A stretch of DNA of 64,000 nt. Origin: Mytilus californianus (Eukaryota > Mollusca > Bivalvia > Mytilida > Mytilidae). Below the pieces are notes generated by a model. It worked only from the letters and a program-made list of their open reading frames with translations. It ran no database searches and was not told the origin of the DNA. Position numbers and translations under genes: made by a program. Positions 21,501 through 34,500 of this stretch are shown piece after piece. The stretch's first letter is position 1. Each line of letters starts with the position of its first letter. Location: contig NW_026262668.1 in the NCBI RefSeq assembly GCF_021869535.1, positions 137,689,635 to 137,753,634 of the forward strand. The letters run 5' to 3'.

Positions 21501-24500
21501 CCAAGTTTCATTAAGATTGGTCAACTTTTTCTACCCTATTAGGTTCGAGTACACAGTTGTCGTCCTTTGATTTTCGTTGTCCACGAATATAGTCCCTAGT
21601 GTGGACAGTGTGTTACTTGCCAATTTTTTTATACCCCTTCCAAATTTATTTCTCCATGTTTTATGACTCAAATAGCAAGTAGGGGGGTGAAATGACACTT
21701 TAAAAAAATTTGGGTCATGAATTTTAAAGTAAAGTAGTGATTTGGTCCAGCTGAAAAATGTTAAAAATTAGCACTTCGGAAGCTGTCAAAAGATTTGAAG
21801 ACCCCCTTAACATAAAATTGTCCATATTTTGAGTTAGAGCCGATGAAGTTTTCTATAATTTTGATATAATTTGTCCCAAAAGTAGTACAACACACTGTAA
21901 AAATATTATTGAGAAAGCGCAGGTGGGAATTTTTTTTATTTTCATTTATTGTCTAAAAGAAATGCACTACGAAATAACTGTGTACTCGGACCAATAACAA
22001 GAAAAGAGACATGAACAAATGTTAAATATTTCTTTATATATAATATATTTAATTTATAATCGACTTTAACAGAAAAATGATGCAGTCAAACATCTAAAAA
22101 TTTGTTTAATTAGAAGTAATTTAATTCTCAATGTTCAAGCCTTTTGGAAAAATACCCTACCTACCTACCCACACCTGGCTTGGCAGGGTCGGGATTGGGG
22201 AAACAAACAATATATTAATTTAGGCCTTGCCATCTTTCACTTCTAAAATAGCTGTGACTACAACCCGGTACTGCTTAAATTCTGACTCTGAGTTTCCGGA
22301 TTAGGTTTTTCCATAAGTACAAAAAATATGATTTCACTGCCTATTGTTCATTTCACTGCACATCTAGTTTTGATTCATGAAGATGACGGTTGCAAAATAT
22401 TAGTAAATAAAAAAAGTAAGTCCCTATTGTAAAGTCATTTTAAGTGTAATACTAGAACACACCCACGACATTGCGGACCGTGACTGAATTAAAGTACCTA
22501 TTCCTTATTTTCAGCCTTGATTTTTAGTATTCATAGTGTCATCTGATAAAGTCATGCTGATTGTAAAGTGCAGTTTTCTCTGTTTTCAAAATCCTTCTGT
22601 TTGAACCTGTCCTGATTTTCTTACTACAATAAAACTTACTATAAACTAAATTTAATTTTTTAACTAATTAACCAAAATTAATAGTGGTACGTGTATTGAG
22701 ATGGAAGAAAACAGACTTATTAAATAGTGTACTATAATGTAACATAGATATAAACAAGTACTGGAAGAATTCCAGGTTCTCCTGATAAATGAGGGATTTA
22801 CAGAAGGTAACAGGTAGCTACAACCAGAAACTGCATGTGACATATACTATTGGTATCGCTATTGGATTCAACCCGGAACTGGTTCATTGTTGGTAATATC
22901 AATTATGTGGAAAACAAAAGGGCCTGGAATGGTGTAATTTTTAAACAACACCATTGTCCTATATTGGTGATATATAAAGTTGAATGCTTTGAATCGTCGT
23001 TTTTTACGTTATGCCGGCTAACAAATTGGACCTCATTATTTTAGTAGTATAGATTTAGGGATATGAAGCATTGGAATAGAGAGAAATATATGACTAAACA
23101 AATGTTTTCAAAGCTGTGACAAGAATTGTTTTGCTAGAAAAGAAAATCTATGAAATAAAATGCAGTACAACAAGTTAAAGAAGCCATAAAATTCTTTTTT
23201 TATCTGTTTGTATAACATAATTGCCTGCATGACAAGAAAGCAGATCAATCTCAACTCTAGCTTGTAACAGATCAATATGAATTTATGATACTGATTTTTG
23301 AATATCCTTACAGTATTTACATGATTCTAGCAGGGAATAAGCTTTAAAATTTCACTCCAGGGGCCAACTGACAAAAGGTGAATAATTTTTATTGACCATA
23401 TGGGAATATTCTGTAAAATGTTAGGGGCCCAGCCAAATTTTCAGTAGCATTGGCTACTGGGCCCCTGTAAAGCTTATTCCCTGTCTAGTCATGCTAGTGG
23501 TGCACTGATCATTCAAAACATCATGTAACTACTTGTTTGAGGGTCTGTGATTGATTTGCAGCCGTAGAGAAAGATTATTTGTTTTATGTTTCCAAAACTA
23601 ATAAAAAAGTATTTTGTTTTATATGCCTCCGTCGCGGCGGAGGGGGCATTAAATGGTACCCTTGTCTGTCCTTCCGTACGAACGTACGTCCCAAAATTAG
23701 TTTCTGTTCTCTAACTTAAGTTTGCCTCAACCAAATGTTATGAAACTTATACACAATGCTCATTATCACAAAATGCATAACCAGTTTGAATTTGGGTTTG
23801 CATCACTTTTTCCGTTCTTGAGTTATGCCCTTCATTAATGGAAAAATTGCTTAATTTTTTGTTTATGTTCTATAACTTAAGTTTGCCTCAAGCAAATGGT
23901 ATGAAACTTATACACAATGCTTATTACCACAAAACTCAGATCAAGTTCGAATATGGGTGATGTCACTTTGATCCTTCTTGAGTTATGCCACTTTTTTCGT
24001 TTCTGTTCTCTAATTTAGTTTGCCTCTACCAAATGTTAAGAAACTTATACACAATGCTTATTACCATAAAACACAGACAAAATTTGGAATTCTGGTGGTA
24101 TCACTTTTACAGTTCTCGAGTTATGTCCCTTTATAACATTATATGCAAGTGGGGGCATCATCGGTGTACCGTGGACACATTCTCCATTTATTTGTTTAAT
24201 ATTTTAATGCTTGCTTTAAACTGTTTGAGCAGCAATTATTCCTAAACATTTACTGCAAAAAGTGTAATCAACACCCCTTGTTCAGCTGTTAGGTGTAAAT
24301 TAAATTTCATTGTCATTACATTTGTACGTTGAAAACAATTTGCTTTTAAAGAAATCCAATTAAATATACATGTATTACTGATTACTCAGCTACATTCATA
24401 TAAATAATCATCATTTCTTATGAAAACAGATGTAAATATATTTGCTGAAATAATCCTTTTAAGGTTTCCTTTCCATTCAATTACAAAATGACTGAATGTA

Positions 24501-27500
24501 TTTGGAAGAGTTTATCAGGTACATGTATTAATCCTTATAAAAATGCTATTTCCATGTGATGAGAGTTTGTCAATATATATAATGTATGGTTTTTTTTTTG
24601 TAGGTTGAAGATTTTAAGGAAAAATTTAAAACAGATGTGAGTACAGAAGGAAAGAATTGTCCAAAAGCAAAACATTAAGAGAATATTAGTTCATAGTATA
24701 ATCTACTGTCCAATAATCATATGATCAAAATAAGAAAATGTGGTGTGATTGTCAATGAGACCAAATGACGTAGAACTATAGTATGTATAGGTATGATCAG
24801 GTAGAAAGCCTTCAACAATGAGCTAAATCCACACCGCACAGCAAGCTTTAAAAGGCCCTGAAATAACAAATATAAAACAATTCAAGCAAAAACACTAACT
24901 GCCTAGATTATATAAAAAAGAAATATGATATACAGCATCAAACGACATCCACAAAATTGCATGGCTAGGGACAGGCACATGTATACAGCATGTGGTGGGG
25001 TTAATAGATATAAGAAGATGTGGTATGAGTGCCAATGAGACAACTCTCCATCCAAGTCAAAATTTAAAAAAGTAAACCATTATAGGTCAAAGTACGGTCT
25101 TCAACACAGAGCCTTGGCTCACACCGAACAGTAAGCTATAAAGGGCTCCAAAAATTACTAGTGTAAAACCATTCAAACGGGAAAACCAACGGTCTAATCT
25201 ATATAAAAAATGAGAAACGAGAAACACTTATGAACCGCATCAACAAACGACAACTACTGAACATCAGATTCCTGACTTTAGGACAGGTGCAAACAAATGC
25301 AGCAGGTTAAACATGTTTGTGGGCGCCCAACCCTCCCCTAAACAGTGACAGTGGTGGAACAGCACAACATAAGATCAAAGTTTATAAATCTGTCGAAAAG
25401 GGCATAATTCATCACATCGATACACAGCAAAAACACAAAAACACAAAAGACTCAAAAGTATACAGGTAGATCTAAGAGTACTCACAGTTACTGAAAGGTA
25501 GTTCAAATCCAATTACTTATAATAAAAATATCATGCTGCATTGCATCTAACTTCTAAAACTAAAAGCGTAGATGTTGATATACACTCGATTTACACTACA
25601 GGTATCTGATAGTTCGTTTTTTCATGTTTTAAACAAAAATACTATCATGACTATGAAAGTTGAAATGTGAAATGTTCATGTGTAGAAAACAGGGTTGGGA
25701 AAGTATTCCCAGGCTTTGTAATACTCCTTGAAATGGTTAATAATGGGGAATATTATTTTTAAAGGTTATTTTTTTACACAAAGTAGTAAAGAAATATTGT
25801 TGTTTCATTGTTTTTTGCTAAATATACATATTTTATGCAGATTGACATGGAGAGTCTAATACGAATACGAAAGTTTTATTTTGATTAGGTTCACATATAA
25901 CAATACAAACATAAGCTCTTGAGAGCTTTTTACCGAATATAAGGTAACACAAACACAACATTAAAAAAGTGTCTTGATAATTCATCAGTTTCTAAATGAT
26001 TATGATGTAAATACACCAATATATGATTTAATTTTCTTTTATTGCAAACATAATTTATATTATTAATGAATCAAATGTATACATGCATTGCATAAGGAAA
26101 TAAGTAAAGCACTATGGTAAAAATAAGTAATATGGGGCACTATATGTGACCAGCCATGAGATTTTGGGTCCAAATGAGGTCCATGGTGCAAAATGAGATT
26201 TTTTTTATGCAATATGTACGTATGTGTAAGAGAAACATTACTGCAAGTCAACTTATAAATTATAACTTTATGTATCATATATATCTTTTATGTATTGCAT
26301 TTGTAACTCTTAAAGATTCAATATAAGAATAAGAAGGTGTGGTATGATTGCCAATTAGACAACTTTTCAACCTGCATTCTGGATTCATATTACCCAGAAT
26401 ATCTGGTAAAACCCTGATTTTGACCTACCTTGGTAGAAAATTCCATTTGTTGGGAGAGCTGATTAGCTGGAGCCATAAAAAATATATAAAAATCTATCTT
26501 ATATGAAATCAGTTTAAGGCTATTGTAACTATACAAGAACTATTGTATAAATGAGTTAGCAAAAAACAAATCATTTAAAAATTGTATATAAATATGTTTG
26601 CTTATATTACGTAATAACTTTATATGTTTTAGGGAGATCATCTTGTACATCATGTCTTCCCAAGTAAAATATTAGAACTTGAAGATTTATATCAGGTGAG
26701 AAATTAATATTAGAACCTTTTAATTACATTCATAGTTTACATCATATATTTGGCATTTGAATCAGGGCAGATATTGACACAAGAACTTTAACATTTACAT
26801 CAGGTCTGATATTGACATTGGTGCTTAAACATTTACGTTAGGTCTGATATTGACATTAGAACTTGAACATTTACATCAGATCTGATATTGACATTAGAGC
26901 TTGAACATCATCAGGTCTGATATTGAGATTAGAACTTGAGCATTTACATCAGGTCTGTTACTGACATTAGAACTTGATCATTATCATTAGGTCTGATATT
27001 GACATTAGAACTTGAACATTTACATCAGGTCTGATATTGACATTAGAACTTGAACATTATCATCAGGTCTGATATTGACATTGGAACTTGAACATTTACA
27101 TTAGGTCAGATATTGACATTAGAACTTTAACATTTACATCAGGTCAGATATTGACATTAGAACTTGCACATTTACATCTGGTCTGATATTGACATTAGAA
27201 CTTGAACATTTACATCAGGTCTGATATTGACATTAGAACTTGAACATTATCATCAGGTCTGATATTGACATTAGAACTTGAACATTTACATCAGGTCTGA
27301 TATTGATTATTAGAACTTGAACATTATCATCAGGTCTGATATTGACATTAGAACTTGAACATTTACATCAGGTCTGATAATGACATTAGAACTTGAATAT
27401 TTACATCAGGTCTGATATTGACATTAGAACTTTAATGTTTACATCAGGTCTGATATTGACATTAGAACTTTAATGTTTACATAAGGTAAGTTATTAACAA

Positions 27501-28525
27501 TAGACTGGAGAACACAGTTATTTTGTAGTGCATTTCTTCAGAACAATAAATGCAAATTGAAAAAATTGCACCAGCTCTTTTGTTTGATGTGTTTTAACTT
27601 TTGATTTTGCCATTTGATTGGGGACTTTCCTTTTTGAATTTTCCTCGGAGTTCAGTATTTTTGTGATTTTACTTTTTTCTCAATAATATTTTTACAGTGT
27701 GGTGTATTACTTTGGGACAAATTAAATCAAATTTATAGAAAAGTTTAACAGCTCTCACTCAAAATATGGACAATTTGAGGTTGAGGGGTCTATAATTCAG
27801 TTCGACAGCTTCAGACATACTCATGTTTGACCTTTTTCAACTGGACCAAATCACTACTTTACCTTGAAATAAATGACCAAAATTTATTTTACATGAAATT
27901 TCTCCCCATCAATATTTTATGCATAAAATATAGAGAGTTGAATGTGGAAGGTGTATGAAAAACATTTGTAAGTAGTACACTGTCCACACTAGGGACTATA
28001 TTCGTAGACAATAAAAACCAAAGCACGATAACTGTCACCAGACCATTATAACTTGAACATTTGCATAAGGTCTGATAATTAAACCGTATTTATTCATGTT
28101 TCTGATCATAATAGATATTCATCCCTTATTTCATCTTAATACTGTACAGATGGACAACTGGTTATATATTTACAACAGGTGACAATCCTGGTTTACACAT
28201 CTGGTAATGTGTGCATGCGATATGGTTTTCTTGCCATTTCCAATGTAATGACAACTTTTTCACTCTATTTTGGTTAATTTCATTACAAATCTAAATAAGT
28301 TACTCTAATGACATAAAATTCTTTTTTCTTTTGTGCATGACAATAAAATGTTTTAGTGTTGGCCTTCAAACATAGGGATGGTCGTTGGGAGGCAGATAAC
28401 AATTATTTTTGTGGGCCATACTGAAATTAACTAATCTTAATGATATATAACTTATATATATATATATATAATAAGTACGTCTGAACCAGTGACAACTCTA
28501 CAACAGATTTATCCATAAGACGAGT

Positions 28526-28567
<42 letters not shown>

Positions 28568-31500
28568 AAATAAAGTACAGGCTTCAAACAGTGGATATGT
28601 TTATCAAACATGTAGCTGCCATACAATTTATACAAATCCGCTGTTATCCATCTTGATTTGTAATATTTGATTTCTGTTTATAGTCGTTACATGTATCAGA
28701 AGCTTCTAATTACCACACAGATTTGAATATACCTGTTCCTGATCCAGTTTTGTTCTACAATAATGATACATCAGAGGTATGCAATGCTATTGTTACAATC
28801 TTTACAATTAAAAAGGCATAACTAGATGTCCATACAATTTTATACACAGACTGATAGGAGCTGCCATTTCTTGTTTGTTTAAAACCTAGTGTTTCATGCA
28901 TTTTCAAAGTGTAAGTGTGAACATTAGTTTGATACTTCAAAGTGGGATAACAGGAATTGAGGGTAAAAAATGAATATTAGAATTGGTGAAAAAGAAAGTA
29001 ATTTGGGTTGGTGAAGAAATTTAGCATTGTGAAAGGTCACAAACAGACCCACCAGTTATTGCAGGGGTTCTTTTACATTTTAGAGAATGTGTCTGTCCTT
29101 ACTTAGGGTGCATTTTTTTCAGACAGCCAATGCTGGCTCTATGTTATAACTACCATCTATTTTTAGTCCCCTACCGAGTTAGTCGAAGGGGACTTTAGGT
29201 TTGCACTCCGTCTGTCTGTCTTTTCATCCGTCAGTCCGGCAAATCAGTTTTCCACACTTTTTTTCTTCATGCTTAAAGATATTGATTTGATATTTGGTGT
29301 ATTGTTTTATCATGACAAGTTACAGATCAAGTTCGAATTTTGTTCCGGTCTGATGATTTTGTGCAGAGTTATGGTCCTTTGACTTAGAAAATTCACTAAA
29401 ATAATCAGTTTTCCGCACTTTTTTTGTCATTCTTGAAGATATTGATTTGATAATTAGTATATAGTTTTATCATGACAAGTTACAGTTCAAGTTTGAATTT
29501 TGTTCTGGTCTGATGATTTTGTGCAGAGTTAGGTCCTTGGACTTAGAAAATTCACTGAGATAATCAGTTTTCAACACTTTTTTTCATCATGCTTGAAGAT
29601 ATTGACTTGATATTTGTTATATAGTTTACACCATGACAAGTTATAGATCAAGTTAGAATTTTGTTCCAATACAAGGAATTTTTAACCGGTAGGGGACTAT
29701 GTATTGCCATTCAATACTCGCAGAACGCTTGTTCACAATTAATTTGGCCCTAAATGAAAATGGTTAAGACTATCGACACAAATTTTGAATAAACAAACTT
29801 ACATTTATAGTTCTTATATAAATAAAAATCTATAAAGTATTAGGCTTAAAAATTTGAAATGAAAGGCAAGATATCAATATCATTTGTCCATCCGTCACGC
29901 TTCATGTCTTGTGCATTACTTTTGTACCATTGAACTTAGGTTGATCAAACTTGGTATGCAGATGCATCAGAGCCTGGGGTAGTATAAAATACCAAAGTCT
30001 GGTCACTCTGACCTTGACCCCTATTATAAGGTAAATCCTTGTCAAATTTGTGTCTGGCTCATATCATTTGTACCCTTAAACTTAAATTAACCAAACTTGA
30101 AATGCAGTGGCATCATTGTGTGGGGTGTCATATATACCAAAGTCCGGTCACTCTGACCTTGACCCGTCTGATAATTATTTGTGTTTGGGAAATAACAGTT
30201 CTCCAGAGAACTTAGGTTAACCAAAGTGAGTCTGACTAAGTGTGCAGATGCATTACAGGAAGGTGATTTATCAGTCAGATTAGGTCAATTTAACTTTGAC
30301 CTTTTGACCTGAACTAATTTATAGATGCATAAAAGAGTAAAATCATATATACTTTATAACAATATCCTACTTGTAATTGCATTTTTGTGCAAAATTATCT
30401 TTTTATGCGAGAACTGTTTAGTTTAAAATTACAAAGTCATGTAATGACTAAGCAGGAGAGATAATGTCATTTATTTTTTATCGTATATTCCATTGTTTTT
30501 CTTTATCAGCCTGAACGTAAAAGGAAGAAGTTAGAACACAATAATGATGATAAAGTAGAAGATATAGCAGGTAATGTGGTCCTCTAACTGAAACCATTTA
30601 TTTAAAACATAATTAGGGCCCCTCCTAGTGGCGGGTTGACCTATAGTGATCAGTCTCTCCATCCGTCCGTAACTAATTGTGTCCTCTATATCTAGAGAAC
30701 TGTTATAATTTCATACTTTATACTTGACATGTATATTAACCAACACCAGAGGGTGTGTCATAATGTTTGTACAACTTCCTAGGTCAAAGTTCAAGGTTAG
30801 AGGGGCCCACAGAAATGGCTCCCATCTCAATGTTGTCTAGTTGTTTCAATGATGTCCCTATCTAGAGGAACTCTCAACTAAATCATTTTAAATGATGAAT
30901 TGTTAAAGACCACTTTACAAAGATTTAGTTCACAAATGAACTATTTCACTTTTGTCTTTCCAGATTAATAGATATAAGAAGATGTGGTATGAGTGCCAAT
31001 GAGACAACTCTCCATCCAAGTCACAATTTGTAAAAGTAAACCATTATAGATCTAAGAAGATGTGGTATGAGTGCCAATGAGACAACTCTCCATCCAGATC
31101 ACAATTTGTAAAAGTAAACCATTATAGGTCAAAGTACAGCCTTCAAAACAGATTCACACCGAACAGCAAGCTATAAAGGGCCCCAAAAAAGATTACAACC
31201 CCATATGAGGAAAATTGTTAAATGTTTGGTTTCTGCACAACAAGTTGAGTAAGACTCAACATCTCATTTGAAATTTGGAAATGCTGTTAAGGACCACTAT
31301 CCAAAAGCCCAAGACTATATCAAAAAATATATCAAATTGTATGTGGGATTTACATTTTTATTTTAGTTATTAATTTGAACAAAAGTAGATAGCACAGTCA
31401 ACTTTAAAAATAAAAAATGGGCAATCATATAAAAGCCTGAAAAGACAGCATTTTAAGTTTCTGTTTTAAGGACTTGTAAAGAATATTTTATTGCCAAGAC

Positions 31501-34500
31501 CAGTTTTCTGGTGCCTTGTGTCTTGTGGTTTATAGTGAAGATGATTTACTGAACATAAGAAAGAACAACAAGTTAAAAATTGTTAACTTTCACAGTTTAT
31601 TATTCATGCATAGAAAATAATCATATGCCACGATTTAACACCTTATAATTTGACCATTAAAAATCCTTGCTCCAGCAGCTTCCTTGAACTCAGTCTTACC
31701 CTTCTGTCGTGGAAATCCTGATGGGGAAACACAATATCAGGAATCACCATATGCCAAAAGATACCTTTATGATAATACGCTTTAATTTTTCCAAAGATTT
31801 TGACCACCAGACTAAAATCCATTTTAGGACACTAAAGTATATAAGATGTCTTTTTATATTTTTTCTCATTAATGATTTCATGAAGAATAATTTAATTATT
31901 TTAGGTACAAAAGTTCAGATTTTACCAAATGGTCCAGTTCCTTGTAATAAGAAATTAGCAGTGTTAGCAGATAAAATAAAGCCTTATATACAGGAACTCA
32001 TTGACCATGCTAATATTGTAAGTTCTTCCACTACAATACACTGACCAATTGCAGTGTGTACCATGTTTGAACAGTGTTTTTTTTTCATTGACAGTTTATT
32101 GCAACATTTAAGGAAACAACTTTTACAATTTTAAGATATTGAATTGCTTATCCCAAAACTTATTTTACGAATTATGAACTTGGCCCATTAATGATTTTAA
32201 TCAAGTTTGTATCCTTGCTTGGGTACATCCTTGATTCACAGTAAAGCACATCAAAAGTGAGAAATTAAAAAAGTTTTATTATATGTCTAAATATACAAAA
32301 GTTCAGATCTTTTTAATTGAGGTTTATTTGCAAGTAAAACATGTCATAATTGATTCTAAAATGAAAAAAAAACAAATATTCAGTGCTAATTGACTAGAAG
32401 CAGCTAATCCTTGAGTCCCTATTTTCTACCAGGGGAAGTTACTTTCTTTATTCTATAATATTTTAAAATTTTCCAGAAAAAACTTTTTGGAAACACTAAA
32501 AGAATTAACAAATTGATTTATCTGTTCTGAGGTTATTTTAAAAGCATATATATTTGGCATTACCAGACAAATAAAAAGATCAGCAATTAAGAATTTAAAA
32601 ATAAGTTGCTTGATTTATATTTGATGCTAACTTAGAAATATTTAAAGGTCTTCATTCTAAACTACTAGAAAAAAATCTATTTAAGCTGAAAAGAAAAACA
32701 GTGAAAACAAGGTGAAATATATTTGATTTACATTTTGTATTTTAGTTGAAGATGTGGATTACACTCTTGATACCGAAGATAGAAGATGGTAACAATTTTG
32801 GTGTATCTGTGCAGGTATGTTAACTAGTTGCCTGTCAATATAGTTTTAACTATTGTTGTAAATATCTTCTTTGACCTGTTGACAAAAATAAAAAAATTGC
32901 AAGAAATTTGAACCACACAATTCACAGGAATAGTTTCATTGGATATATAGCAGTTTGACAAACACTAATTTTGATCATTGAGAAGCCTTATTTCTCCTTA
33001 CTAATAGTATGTGTTTTAAACGTTCTGCTGATTTTAAAAGAATTAGCTCCCTTGAGTCTTCTGTACCCTCTAAAAGGTAAATATTTTTGGGACAAAGATC
33101 TTAATCCTAAGTCTCTTTATTTTAATAATCTCCGGTTGAATAACCAGAAACTACATTTATTTGATGAATCTATATTTGGAAATTTCATCTGTTTCAAAAA
33201 AACTTTCAGATGTGAACATGATTTCTTAGAAATATTAAATTGCAATTTAAAAGAAATTTTAAAGAAAATTTATTGATCAACTGACATTTACACACATTCA
33301 ACTCCTTTTATTTAGTAAAAAAATATTACATTTCTAAAGAACTGCAATAACACAATTAAATGCAATGGATCTATATCTATTTTTTGTCCACCACAATAAT
33401 AGAAGACTAAAATGTGATTTTAAATTATGCACAAAACTCTGCCAATCTTTCCACCAATGGTTTTGATCTCTTGAACATTATTATGAAAGTTAAGAGTGGG
33501 CTAAAAAACATCTTCTTAGAATTGTCATGTTTACTCAAAATATGTCTCATGGTTCCTTTAAAAATTGTATTAGTTTTTGTCTGGCCATGACATAGTCATG
33601 AAGGCATTGGCATTTCTCATTTCCACAGAGATTTTTTGGCCCCGTGCCTTCAGTTATGGTTCATCTATTTTGAATGTTTTATGAAGCTTACATGTTAAAG
33701 TATTGCCATTTGAATATCATAATTTACATTTTACTTTCAAAATAACATACAAGCAAGACATATCTCTATGTCAACAGTTTATTAATATTCACAATGTCAT
33801 TTCTAGTAAAAAAAATATTACCTATCTTATTTTTTTGTCTCGCCTTGACGGAGTCAAAAAGCGAGACATAGGTATGCGGTTTCCGATGTCGGCGTTATCA
33901 ATGTATTAGTTTGTGATTAGGTCTAGTTCATGGTGAACCACTAGTGGTAGGTCAATGATATTTGGTATGCAGTTGTATTAGCATTGGCACATCTCATTAC
34001 CATGGAGATTATTTGGCCCCGCCCCCTCAGTTAAGGTCTATTGACTTTGAAACTTTTCATAGTTTACATGTATTAGTTTGTGATTAGGTCAATTTATGGG
34101 GAACCACTAGTGGTAGGTCAATGATATTTGGTATGCAGTTGTATAAGCATTGGCATATCTCATTTCCATGGAGATTATTTGGCTCTGCCCCCTTAGTCAT
34201 GGTCTATAGACTTTGAAAATTTTGCTAAGTTAACATGTATTAGTTTGTGATTAGGTCAGTTCAAGGGAAACCATTAGTGGTAGGCCAATGTTAATTGGTG
34301 TTCAGTTGTATAAGCATTAGCACATCTCATTTCCATGGAAAATATTTGGCCCCGCCCCCTCAGTCATGGTCTATTGACTTTGAAACTTTTGCTTAGTTTA
34401 CATGTATTAGTTTGTGATTAGATCAGTTTAAGATGAACTGCTAATGTTAAGTCAATGATATTTGGTATGCAAATGAATTGACATTTGCAAGTATCGTTTC

